Below, one piece after another: positions 42,550-51,087 of a stretch of DNA of 64,000 bases. The notes under the pieces are model-generated. The model did no database searches, was not told where the DNA came from, and was given only the letters and a program-made list of their open reading frames with translations. The position numbers and the translations under genes were made by a program. Source of the stretch: PALSA-693 sp963834725 (lineage in GTDB: Bacteria > Actinomycetota > Acidimicrobiia > Acidimicrobiales > Palsa-688). The DNA lies in contig CAWICN010000001.1 in NCBI GenBank assembly GCA_963834725.1, forward strand, positions 124,001 through 188,000. Direction: 5' to 3'. Every line of letters starts with the position of its first letter. The stretch's first letter is position 1.

Positions 42550-43365
42550 TCAGCGCCCGTGGAACACCGGGTCGCGCCGTTCGACGAACGCCCGGGCTGC
42601 TTCCCGGTGGTCCTCGGTGAGGCCCGTATGGACATGGTGCGTCGCTTCGATGTCGAGGCACTCGCCGAAGGACCCGTTGACGGCGCGGTTGAGGTTTTCC
42701 TTCATGTACCGGTACGCGACCTGCGGACCGTCCGCCAACCGCCTTGCCCGCGCCATCACCTCGGTCTCGAACGCATCGGGCGCGAACACGGCGTTGACGA
42801 TCCCGAGCCGCTCCGCCTCCTCCACCGCCAGCCGGTCAGAGAAGTAGTAGAGCTCGCGGGCTTTGGCCGCCCCGACCAGCCGGGTGAGCAGCCAGGTGCC
42901 GCCGTAGTCGCCGGAGAACCCGACCCGGGCAAACGCGGTCGTCAGCACCGTCCCGGATACCGCGTACCGCAGGTCGCAGGCCAGGGCCAGCGACAGGCCG
43001 GCGCCGGCGGCCGGTCCGGGCAAGGCGGCGATGGTGGGCTTCGGCATCTCCCATAGCCGGCCGCTGGTCGCCCGCTGGCTGAGCCGCTGCTGGTGGATGC
43101 GCTCGTCGATCGACGCGGTGGGCCCGCCGGTGTTGCCTTCGGCCATGGCCTTGACGTCCCCGCCGGCGCAAAACGCCCCGCCGGCCCCGGTCAGCACGAC
43201 CGCGCCAACCTCGGGGTCGGTCTCGAAGCGGGCGAGCATCTGCACCAGGCCGGAGATCATGGAGCCGGACAGGGCGTTGCGCCGCTCCGGCCGGTGCATG
43301 GTCAGTACCCCGACGCCGTCCTCGACGCGGGCCAGGAGGTCGGTGGTTCCGGTGTCGATGTCGCT
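42550..43365 (-). CDS. Enoyl-CoA hydratase/isomerase family protein
   Basis: The 271-residue protein starts at ATG 43365 after AAAGGGAG. The crotonase fold is marked by VGVLTMHRPERRNALSGSMI, AFCAGGDVKAMAEG (oxyanion hole), PGPAAGAGLSLALACDLRYA and FARVGFSGDYGGTWLLTRLV. The region where hydratases carry catalytic Glu reads SGDYGG, so hydration versus isomerisation or another crotonase reaction is open. The C-terminal helices (HHVHTGLTEDHREAARAFVE) are typical. It acts on an acyl-CoA in beta-oxidation or side-chain breakdown. It stands alone on its strand, with gene remnants on one side and a long inverted repeat on the other. Confidence 0.9.
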   Translation of the reverse strand, partial: SDIDTGTTDLLARVEDGVGVLTMHRPERRNALSGSMISGLVQMLARFETDPEVGAVVLTGAGGAFCAGGDVKAMAEGNTGGPTASIDERIHQQRLSQRATSGRLWEMPKPTIAALPGPAAGAGLSLALACDLRYAVSGTVLTTAFARVGFSGDYGGTWLLTRLVGAAKARELYYFSDRLAVEEAERLGIVNAVFAPDAFETEVMARARRLADGPQVAYRYMKENLNRAVNGSFGECLDIEATHHVHTGLTEDHREAARAFVERRDPVFHGR

Positions 43366-43551
43366 CATAGGGCTCCCTTTGTTTATCCGGGCCAGCATTC
43401 CAGGTGCTCCGTCTGAGCGACGATGAGATCACTGCGCTCAGCGCGAATGGAATCCTAAGGTAATCATCCTTACCTAAACCGGCGCGCCTGGCGGCCCTGG
43501 CCTCCGCCCGGGCCCGAAGGCGTGGTCCCGGAGTCGAGCTAAGTGCTTCAG

Positions 43552-43650
43552 ATCTCAACTACGTTGATGATCTTGCTCTTGAAGGTATGCGGGCGAACAG
43601 GACATGGCGGCCCATAGGGGGAGCCTTGAGATCATCAACGTAGTTGAGAT
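43552..43650. repeat. 22-bp perfect inverted repeat with 55-bp spacer
   Basis: 43552-43573 (ATCTCAACTACGTTGATGATCT) and 43629-43650 are exact reverse complements; weaker matching continues outward for about 11 more bases (AAGTGCTTC against TAGTACTTC). The element is AT-richer than its surroundings. A GGCGAACAG direct repeat occurs inside the spacer and again just right of the right arm (43663-43671). It could be a small non-autonomous mobile element, a recombination site or a strong RNA hairpin between two genes. Confidence 0.75.
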
Positions 43651-43937
43651 TCGAAGTACTAAGGCGAACAGAAGGCCGGCCGGTCGTCTCAAGGCGGCGG
43701 CCGGGGGACTCGGGCGCCGCTACCGTCAGGGACTGCCCGGCAGCCCGCAACAGGCCAGGGAATCCCCGGCGAGGCCGGTGGTTGATAGGAGTACGAGGAG
43801 ACCCTGTCGTGGCGCGTCACACCGAAGTTCGAAGACGGGCTCGCTCCTTGGCTGGACTGCCAGATGTGACCTCGATACGGCAACCCCTTGAGCTTGATGG
43901 CTCGCAGAATCAACACTCCCCGACGGTCGTGTGTCCC

Positions 43938-46526
43938 CTAGAGTGACTGAGTGCGAGCGATTTCGATTGCTTGCTCCAGGCTAACGTCTCGCACTGAGCT
44001 CATGAGTTCGCTGGTTCGTTCCGGGCCTAGCTGGTTATCGACGAGCCGTCGGGTCGCTTCGATCTCAGCCTTGTCATCGTCGTCGATTCCGACGTTGTGC
44101 TGGAACCGGACCGTCTCGGCGACGCCCAGGAGCCGGGCTGATTGTTCCGGGTTCGAAGTGGCAATGGTTGCGGCTAATCCCTCGATGCACCAGGCCAGGA
44201 TCATGGGTGAGCGGATTTGAGTCGCCCACTCGAACGCCTCGCCGAAGATCGGATGCACGGCGGGCGGCGGTGTCCCGGTGTGAAGCATTGCGAATCCGAG
44301 GTTGAGCCTGATCACCGCCTGGCTGGCTGCTGGGGGGTCGCTGGTTGCGAGAGCGGCCATTCCCTGCTCCGCGTACTCGAGGGCTGCCGCGTAATTGCCG
44401 GCCGCCTTTTCAAGAGACGAAAGGTTGTTGAGAACCGCCACTTCGACCATAGGTACACCCTGGCGACTAGCCAACTCCCACGCTTCCAGGTGGATGGCCT
44501 TGGAACCGACCGGGTCGGATACGCCCGACGCGACGGCCTTGGCCATCAATGCCTGGGCCAGGGCACCACGGTCGTCGCTGCCACGCAGAACAGCGACGGC
44601 GCGCTCCGAATCCTTGAGCGCCCCCTCAGCGTCCCCCATGGCCCACGAACAGACGGACCGGACTGCGAGAAGCATCCCGGTCCAACTCGGTTCATCCTGC
44701 GGGACAGCGGCAAGAAGGCGGTCTGCCCAAGTGCGACCTTCGGCCGGCGCCCGGTAGAACCAGTGGAGGAACAATCCACCAACCAATCTGAGTCCCTCGG
44801 GGGCGGCGTGCTGTTCTGCCCATGCGCACGCTGCCCGCATGTTGTCGATTTCGCGGTCGACCATGGCGAAGGTATGGGCGTCCCTGGAGGTCAACGCCGA
44901 AGCGTAAGAGTCATCCGCAACGGCGGCATAGAAGCGAAGGTGCTCGGAGGCGACCGAGTCGGTCTCACCCGCCTGGTCCAAGCGGACTCGGCCGAACGCT
45001 CTGATGGTCTCGAGGAGGCGGTAACGGTCGACGTCGACGTCGTAGACGACCAGGGATTTCTCAACGAGCCCAGCCAGCCGGTCGAGGGGACGCTCGGTGT
45101 GAACGATGGCGTGAACCCCATCGCCGGTGAAGCCTCCCGCGAAGATCGAAAGGGCACGGAACACCTTCTGATCAGTCTCATCCAGTAACTGGTAGCTCCA
45201 GTCGATGGTCGTCTCGAGACTGCCGTGCCGCCCCGCCTTTCTACGAGCCCAGCCAGAGGCGGAGTCGACCCCGCTCTCCAGGTGGGCCGCGATGGTCGCC
45301 AGTGACATGGTTGAGACCCGGGCTGCGACCAACTCGATGGCAAGAGGTAGCCCCTCGAGATGGCGGCATATAGATGTCACCGCGGCCGCGTTTTGTGACG
45401 TGAGGCTGAATCCGGGCAGGGCCAGCCGGGCTCTGTCCTCAAACAGGCGTACCGACTCATGGTTTCCGACGGCGTCATCAACCTTGTCCGGCACACTCAG
45501 GGGGGCGAGAGGCCAGATCTGCTCGCCGGTCACGCCCAATGCCTCCCGGCTCGTGGCCAGGATCCGCAGTCCGGATGTGGCCGACAACATCAGGTCCGCG
45601 GCAGAGGCAGCGGCGTCGAGGACGTGCTCACAGTTGTCCATCACCAGCAAGACCTCACGCCCGGCGAGCCCATGACAAACCGTCCCGAGTACGTCGGATC
45701 CGGTCATGTCGCGAACCCCGAAGGCGGCAGCGATGATGGAATCCACCAGAGAAGGGTCGGACAGCGGCGACAGATCAGCCAGACAGGCGCCCTCGCCGAA
45801 ATGGGATGCAGAACGGGCTGCCAGCTCGACGCACAGTCGGGTCTTGCCTACGCCCCCGGGGCCGACCACACTCACCAGTCGATTCGCGGCCAGCAGCTCG
45901 TCCAGGGCAAGCATTTCGCCATGCCTGCCCACGAAGCTGGACCGAACGTCCGGCAGGTTGTGAGGTATCGCCGGCGAGGCCCGCAGCGGCGGGAAACTGG
46001 CCTGCAGATCGGGATGGAGCAGCTGGTACAGCGGCTCCTGCTCATCAAAGTCCTTCAAGACGAAACGGCCACACTGTGCCAAACTGGTGCCCAACGGGAG
46101 GGCGTTCCTCAACAGCCCAGCCGTTTGTGCTGAAAGCAGCACTTGACCGCCGTGGGCGGCAGCCACCACCCGGGCGGCTTGATGCACTGCCAGCGCCACG
46201 TAGTCACCCTCGGGCGTCGGCGTCGCTACACCGGTGTGCAGACCCATCCGGACCCGAATCTCCCCGCCGAGAGGCCAACCGTGGCGGGTCAGGCTCTGCT
46301 GCGCGTTCACACAGGCGGCGACGGCGTCGGTCGCATCCCCGAACGCGACGAAGAAGCCGTCACCGTCCGTCTGAACTTCAAACCCATTGTTCGCCGCCAC
46401 CGCGGCTCGGACCATCCGCCGGTGCTCCTCCAACAGCCGCACGAAAGCATCACCGAAGCGTTGAAATAACCGCGTCGAGCCCTCAACATCTGTGAAAAGG
46501 AAAGTGACGTTGCCCGACGGAGGCAT
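43938..46526 (-). CDS. Class III cyclase domain fused to STAND-like ATPase/TPR regulator
   Basis: Residues 1-170 form an adenylate/guanylate cyclase homology domain: NVTFLFTDVEGSTRL and TDGDGFFVAF carry the metal Asp residues. The transition-state Asn is replaced (VHQAARV), as in many actinobacterial relatives. Next comes a P-loop ATPase (RLVSVVGPGGVGKTRLCVEL, VLLVMDNCEHVLDA, GLRILATSREALGV, HLEGLPLAIEL) and then ~400 residues of helical TPR-like repeats. No DNA-binding C-terminus is seen. These large proteins are thought to be signalling switches; cyclase activity is uncertain. The start could also be 46541 or 46559. Neighbouring P-loop remnants (42342) suggest related copies once lay nearby. 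Confidence 0.88.
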   Translation of the reverse strand: MPPSGNVTFLFTDVEGSTRLFQRFGDAFVRLLEEHRRMVRAAVAANNGFEVQTDGDGFFVAFGDATDAVAACVNAQQSLTRHGWPLGGEIRVRMGLHTGVATPTPEGDYVALAVHQAARVVAAAHGGQVLLSAQTAGLLRNALPLGTSLAQCGRFVLKDFDEQEPLYQLLHPDLQASFPPLRASPAIPHNLPDVRSSFVGRHGEMLALDELLAANRLVSVVGPGGVGKTRLCVELAARSASHFGEGACLADLSPLSDPSLVDSIIAAAFGVRDMTGSDVLGTVCHGLAGREVLLVMDNCEHVLDAAASAADLMLSATSGLRILATSREALGVTGEQIWPLAPLSVPDKVDDAVGNHESVRLFEDRARLALPGFSLTSQNAAAVTSICRHLEGLPLAIELVAARVSTMSLATIAAHLESGVDSASGWARRKAGRHGSLETTIDWSYQLLDETDQKVFRALSIFAGGFTGDGVHAIVHTERPLDRLAGLVEKSLVVYDVDVDRYRLLETIRAFGRVRLDQAGETDSVASEHLRFYAAVADDSYASALTSRDAHTFAMVDREIDNMRAACAWAEQHAAPEGLRLVGGLFLHWFYRAPAEGRTWADRLLAAVPQDEPSWTGMLLAVRSVCSWAMGDAEGALKDSERAVAVLRGSDDRGALAQALMAKAVASGVSDPVGSKAIHLEAWELASRQGVPMVEVAVLNNLSSLEKAAGNYAAALEYAEQGMAALATSDPPAASQAVIRLNLGFAMLHTGTPPPAVHPIFGEAFEWATQIRSPMILAWCIEGLAATIATSNPEQSARLLGVAETVRFQHNVGIDDDDKAEIEATRRLVDNQLGPERTSELMSSVRDVSLEQAIEIARTQSL

Positions 46527-46699
46527 CACGACGACAATCATCCCACAAACGCCAAACATCTACTTGCGGGCCCCTCGCTCCGCGAGGCTCTCGACCGACT
46601 ACGGCTGAGCGGTCCGAATCAAAACTGCGTTCGATGATTTGCTTCGTCCCCGCTCTGCGAAAAGACCAGGGCCGCCGCTCTCCTAACCCGCTGGCACGC

Positions 46700-47148
46700 T
46701 CATATCGTGTTTACGGGGGAGAGGGCCCCCCGGCCGCTAAGGACCCGTACCACCTCGTCGGCGGCGAACTCGCGGACGGTCCGGATGGACTCCTCCGAGT
46801 AGTAGGCGGCGTGGGGCGTAATGATCACGTTGTCGAGCCCGAAGAGGGGGTTGGTGGGTTGCCAATGAATAGCTCATACGTCGGTGGCCTGCACCACACC
46901 GTCACAGATGTCGCTGACCGTGAACACAGCAGGCTTACCGCCGGCCTCGAACACCCCGTTGCTGACCTCCTCGATCAGCCCCCCAAAATGGAATGTTCCC
47001 GGGTGGCCCATCCCGTGCGCGCTTTCCACCAACCCTGGGGATTGACCAGATCCTCCTCGGTCCAGGTCATCCCCAGACGAAGGGCGTCGCCCTGGTGGTT
47101 AACCCGACGCAAACGCTGGCTGCGCAGCGTCCACAAGTCTTCTGCCAT
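46700..47148 (-). pseudogene. ilvD-like N-terminus fused by deletion to 2-hydroxyacid dehydrogenase C-terminus
   Basis: From ATG 47148 (after AGGAGG) the frames give MAEDLWTLRSQRLRRVNHQG and MTWTEEDLVNPQ, then one frame over LVESAHGMGHPGTFHFGGLI and KPAVFTVSDICDGVVQATD, then MSYSLATHQ. This is the start of an IlvD/Edd dehydratase with the cluster-binding ICDG motif. At ~46865 it changes abruptly to NPLFGLDNVIITPHAAYYSE, ESIRTVREFAADEVVRVLSG, stop at 46700: the C-terminal end of a D-2-hydroxyacid dehydrogenase. So two neighbouring genes lost everything between these points, and there are also two single-base frameshifts. Not functional. Confidence 0.75.
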
Positions 47149-47327
47149 GACGCATCCTCCTATGTTGTGACGCCGGGTGTCCGCGCCGGCCCTGCGAACG
47201 TAAGTCCGTCGGAGCCGGCCGCGCCGCGAGGTGACACCATCGCAAAGCCTAGGCCAAACGTTCTGGCTCCTGGTGCCGCCGTTGCTGTCCCAAACAACAG
47301 GCAATTCCGGAGTGATTGTGGAACGCT

Positions 47328-47867
47328 ATGGTCATGCGTTGGGGGGACCTTCAAGCTGGCGCTCCGGCCCTGGGCGAGTTGGCTCGCAATCGGCTCATCA
47401 ATCCCGGCGTGCTCCTGGTGGTAACCACGCGCCGGGATGGAAGCCCCCGCCTCAGTCCGGTCGAGCCGCTCGTCCTCGACGGCGAACTCTGGCTGTCGAT
47501 GATGTGGCGCTCGCTGAAAGCGTTGGACCTGCTTCGCGATTCTCGGATCCTTGTGCACAGTATCGTCGCCAGCCGCGATGGGGCGGACGGCGAGGTGAAG
47601 GTCCGGGGTCATGCACTGCCTGAAACAGACCCGCTGCGGCGTGCCGCCTACTGCCAGGGCGTAGCCGTTCTCGGCTGGCAACCGGAAGAACCCTACTTCC
47701 ATCTTTTCCGGCTAGACATCGCCGACGTGACCTACATTCGCTACGCCACGAACGGCGATCAACACGTGGCACGGTGGCCACCAGTCGAGGAGTACATTCG
47801 ACGAGCAACATCGGCTACCAGCGTCGGTGATCCCGAAGCCGTAACTGATCTCTTTCCCCCCCATTAG
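47328..47867 (+). CDS. Pyridoxamine 5'-phosphate oxidase-like FMN/F420-binding protein
   Basis: The ~179-residue protein begins with a short helix and LINPGVLLVVTTRRDGSPRL, SPVEPLVLDGELWLSMMWRS, then KALDLLRDSRILVHSIV. This is the split-barrel flavin-binding fold of the PPOX/PNPOx group. The following strand pair (GEVKVRGHAL) and YFHLFRLDIADVTYIRY complete it. Members bind FMN, F420 or heme and act as oxidases, reductases or stress proteins; the substrate is unknown. The ATG at 47328 or 47334 is a likelier start than the GTG at 47316. Its stop converges on an F420-type oxidoreductase gene 17 bases away. Confidence 0.82.
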   Translation: MVMRWGDLQAGAPALGELARNRLINPGVLLVVTTRRDGSPRLSPVEPLVLDGELWLSMMWRSLKALDLLRDSRILVHSIVASRDGADGEVKVRGHALPETDPLRRAAYCQGVAVLGWQPEEPYFHLFRLDIADVTYIRYATNGDQHVARWPPVEEYIRRATSATSVGDPEAVTDLFPPH

Positions 47868-47884
47868 CTCTCTCCCGGCTGACC

Positions 47885-48925
47885 TCACTTCCCTTCGGTG
47901 GCGGCGACCACCGCTCTGGCGACCTCACCCCACCGGCTGATCGATTTGGGGTCGCGTCGGTAGTCCGTGCCGACGTCGTAGAGCACCACGCGAGCGGCGA
48001 TCCCCCGGTACCGCTCCACGATTCGGTCGGCCACGTCGTCCCAGGCGGCCTCGATGATGAAGTGCTGGAGGATGTCATCCGTGATCGCCGCGCTCATGCC
48101 GGGCAGGTCCCCCATCTTCTGCTTTTCTCGGACCCGGGCTGTTGTCTCCGGGAAGCCCAGCCGCTCGAACTGGAAGGCGTAGTTCGGCGTCGATCCGTAG
48201 AAGGCCACCTGGGCCCGAGCGGTCTCCCGCCGGGTGGCAAGCTCCTCGGAGCTGTCGCCCACCGCAGTTACACAGGGCACGATGAGCGATACTTCGGCCG
48301 GATCGCGACCGGCTTTAGCCGCTCCGGCCGCCACCTCGGTCATGACCATGTCGCGCAGGTAGCTGACGGTGTTCAAGGGGTGCACGTGTACCCCGTCGGC
48401 AACCTCCCCCGCCATACGCAGCATCCATGGGTTGACCGCGGCGATATCCAGAGGAGGGTCGGGATAGTCGATCGGCCCGGGGCTCCACTGGGCGGGTAAC
48501 AGACTGAAGGAGTAGAAGTCCCCCTGATGATCGAGCCGCGATTCACCGCGGAAAGCAGCAAATATCCTCCGCAGAGCGACCAGGTATTCGCGCAAGCGCG
48601 GTCCGGGTGGATCAAAGGGCGACGAGTAGCGCCGTTCGATGTGAGCCCGCACTTGAGTACCCAGACCCAGCCGGAAGCGACCGCGGCTGGCGTCAGTCAA
48701 CTCCCAGGCGATCTTCGCGGTGATCATGGGGCTGCGTGGAAAGGCTACGGCAACGCCCGTCGCCAGGTCGATGTCGGCGGCCAGAGCTGCGACCGCACAC
48801 GAGAGGTAGGCGGTTCTGCCCGTTTCGGTCAAGAGCAGCCCCGAGAAGCCAGCCCGGGCCGCGTCTCGTGCCAGGGGTGGCATGCTGCGAAGCGGCATTC
48901 CGGCGGTCATCATGTCGACCTTCAT
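47885..48925 (-). CDS. LLM-class F420-dependent oxidoreductase (TIGR03617-like)
   Basis: The 346-residue protein starts at ATG 48925 after GAGGAGCAGCG. The sequence MKVDMMTAGMPLRSMPPLAR, FSGLLLTETGRTAYLSCAVA, DLATGVAVAFPRSPMITAK, GRFRLGLGTQVRAHIERRY has the luciferase-like barrel of an F420-dependent subgroup. The C-terminal part holds WDDVADRIVERYRGIAARVV. It would carry out a hydride transfer with F420 on an unknown substrate. It is one of three such genes here, none adjacent to another. The next gene on this strand ends 161 bases upstream. Confidence 0.9.
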   Translation of the reverse strand: MKVDMMTAGMPLRSMPPLARDAARAGFSGLLLTETGRTAYLSCAVAALAADIDLATGVAVAFPRSPMITAKIAWELTDASRGRFRLGLGTQVRAHIERRYSSPFDPPGPRLREYLVALRRIFAAFRGESRLDHQGDFYSFSLLPAQWSPGPIDYPDPPLDIAAVNPWMLRMAGEVADGVHVHPLNTVSYLRDMVMTEVAAGAAKAGRDPAEVSLIVPCVTAVGDSSEELATRRETARAQVAFYGSTPNYAFQFERLGFPETTARVREKQKMGDLPGMSAAITDDILQHFIIEAAWDDVADRIVERYRGIAARVVLYDVGTDYRRDPKSISRWGEVARAVVAATEGK

Positions 48926-49086
48926 CGCTGCTCCTCTCGGCAACCGCCATGGCAGGAGTGACCTGTCCAATGAGCTCGTAACGGCCACGCTCCTTCCGGA
49001 GAACCTAACCGAATGTCGGGTCAGCTGTGCTGCGACGCGGCGGATTTCCTGCCGATGGTGCCGAGACGTGATGGTGGTGCCCGTTG

Positions 49087-50451
49087 TCAGGCCAATGGCA
49101 TGGCCTCCGGCTCATCGGGCAGGGCCAGCGTGAGGCGGGGGGTGGCCCGGTGGCCCAGGAAGCTGGGACGGTTGGCGTGGCTGAAAAGAAGCGGCAGCAG
49201 CTCGCTCGATCGCACCCGCCCGTACCAGCCCTCCTGGGCGGCCCATTCACCAAACGCGCTGACCCGGTCGGACCGGATGGTCGGCCCGGCGATCACCAGC
49301 GGGGTTGGGTCGGCCGTGTGCAACACGCCGTTCACCGACGGGGTGGCGTGGTCGCCGGTGACGGCGACGATGGCGCCGTCGGCGAGGGCCAGGAGAGCGG
49401 CCAAGCCGGGATCGAGCGCCTCCAGCACGTCTCGTTTAGCGAGGGGCCGCTTCGAGTGGCCGGCTTCGTCGGTGACCTTGGTGTGCACATGCACGAATTG
49501 AGCGCCGCCGGCGATGAGATGGCCGGCCGCGTCGAGGCGGCCGGCCATGTCACTGGCGAGATCCTCGCCCGGCCCGACGTGGGACTGGGCCATTCCTAGC
49601 AGGGTGGCGAAACCGCAGTACAGCCGGGTACTGGTGACCGCCCCGCCGGCCACGCCGGTCTGCTCGGCGAAGGAAGGGAGGGGCTGGCGCGCCCCCGACC
49701 ACTTGGTGGTCAGCAGGTCCAGCGCTGGCTGCCCGCGCCGCTTGCGCTCCTCATTGACCAGGCTGCTGATCAGAACGTGGCGAGCTTCGAGCAGGAGGAC
49801 ATTCAGCTCGTCGGCCACGGCGGCGGCGTCGGGATCGGCGGCGTCGGGTGCGCCGCCAGCCGGCCGGATAGGTCGGACCCGCAGCCACGGGTGAAGCTCT
49901 TCGAAGAATGGATCGGAGTCCGTGACGTCGCCCCGATGGTGGCGGGTCAGCAGCAGGATGGCCTCGCCGGCCCCAACGGGGTGCATCCGGACTCCGGACT
50001 GGTCCATGAGCGGGGCCAGGCAGGCGAGCAGGCAGTCGGCGTCGGCCGTGTCGTCACGGCCGGCCCGGCCGGTGACCAGGGCCCGGCCGTCGAGCACCCG
50101 CGAGGTGCGCAGCGCCGCGAAGGTAACTGCTACTTCGGTCGGCACATCGAGGCCGGCGCCGAGCCCTTCCAGCACGGCTCGACCCGGAAATGGCACGTCT
50201 CCGAAGCCGAACATGGCCCAGTGGGCGAGCTCTGAGGCCGGAGCTCGCCCCCATCCGAAGGGGATGTGCCACCCGGAGGCACCCCGGCGGGCCAGCCGGT
50301 CGAGGACCGGAGTGTGGGCCGCTTCGGCGGGGGTACGGTGGCCGAGCTCGGGGACAGGACGGTCGCCGAGCCCGTCGAGCACGACGAGGATCACCGGCAG
50401 ACGATCATCGTCGAGGCGGGGGTGCGACTCCCCGTAGCCGGGTGGCTTCAT
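49087..50451 (-). CDS. Phosphoglycerate mutase-like (ApgM/alkaline phosphatase superfamily) enzyme
   Basis: From ATG 50451 there are 454 residues: PVILVVLDGLGDRPVPELGH (first metal Asp), AEAAHTPVLDRLARRGASG, GRAPASELAHWAMFGF (Ser nucleophile region), VHVHTKVTDEAGHSKRPLAK, and AIVAVTGDHATPSVNGVLHT (metal Asp/His). This is the cofactor-independent, archaeal-type phosphoglycerate mutase fold. Glycolysis is possible, but such genes also act on other phospho- or phosphono-substrates. The stop of the upstream NMNAT-like gene overlaps its start by four bases, so the two enzymes probably serve one pathway. Confidence 0.82.
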   Translation of the reverse strand: MKPPGYGESHPRLDDDRLPVILVVLDGLGDRPVPELGHRTPAEAAHTPVLDRLARRGASGWHIPFGWGRAPASELAHWAMFGFGDVPFPGRAVLEGLGAGLDVPTEVAVTFAALRTSRVLDGRALVTGRAGRDDTADADCLLACLAPLMDQSGVRMHPVGAGEAILLLTRHHRGDVTDSDPFFEELHPWLRVRPIRPAGGAPDAADPDAAAVADELNVLLLEARHVLISSLVNEERKRRGQPALDLLTTKWSGARQPLPSFAEQTGVAGGAVTSTRLYCGFATLLGMAQSHVGPGEDLASDMAGRLDAAGHLIAGGAQFVHVHTKVTDEAGHSKRPLAKRDVLEALDPGLAALLALADGAIVAVTGDHATPSVNGVLHTADPTPLVIAGPTIRSDRVSAFGEWAAQEGWYGRVRSSELLPLLFSHANRPSFLGHRATPRLTLALPDEPEAMPLA

Positions 50452-50990
50452 CCTCGGTCCCGGATCGGGACGTCGTCGAGCAGCTGACGGAGCACCGGGA
50501 CGGTCGCGGCCGGGACCAGATGCTGCCAGTCGCCACCGGACCACATGTGGGCGCGGATGTCACTCGAGGACAGCCGGCGGGCCGGGTCGCCGTCGAACAG
50601 CGTCACGGCGTAACCGGCCCCGGCCAGCCGGCGGCCCTTCTCGCGCTCCCAGTCGCTGTACGCCCGGACGAACTGCCTGGCCGTCACCGGTACGTACTCG
50701 GGCCACAGGTCGGGACGGGTCACATCGAACGGCACGATCGTCGCCTTGCCGGCCAGGCCGCGTTCGTCCAGGGCCGCCTGCAGTATCAGGAGCCGCTCAA
50801 AGTAAGTGAATGGATTGGCCCTGGCCGTGTGCCGGTGTGCCGACGCGGCCTCCTGATGGCGGGCGCTGGAATCGGGATTCGTAACGGCGACGACGACGTG
50901 CCCGCAGCGGGCCAGGGCGGTGTCGAACAGCGCCAGATGCTGGGCGTGGACGGGTTGGAACCGGCCCGTCACACAGCCGAGCGATATCAC
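50448..50990 (-). CDS. NadM-like nucleotidyltransferase
   Basis: The 180-residue protein has the nucleotidyltransferase motif GRFQPVHAQHLALFD (GRFxPxHxxH), VAVTNPDSS, and RRLSSSDIRAHMWSGGDWQH (SSSxIR). This layout matches archaeal-type nicotinamide-nucleotide adenylyltransferases (NMN + ATP to NAD) and related enzymes that activate small phosphates with ATP or CTP. A bacterium normally uses NadD for NAD, so this copy may have a special role. It is coupled to a PGM-like gene by a four-base overlap. The substrate cannot be read from sequence alone. Confidence 0.82.
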   Translation of the reverse strand: MISLGCVTGRFQPVHAQHLALFDTALARCGHVVVAVTNPDSSARHQEAASAHRHTARANPFTYFERLLILQAALDERGLAGKATIVPFDVTRPDLWPEYVPVTARQFVRAYSDWEREKGRRLAGAGYAVTLFDGDPARRLSSSDIRAHMWSGGDWQHLVPAATVPVLRQLLDDVPIRDRG

Positions 50991-51087
50991 GCGCCACGCC
51001 GCTCGGCTCGAACGGGGCTGGGCGGCCCGCCGTCGGCCGCCTCGCCCTGGCCCGGGGAGACCTCGGTCCGGCGCGGCCTCGTCCCGC

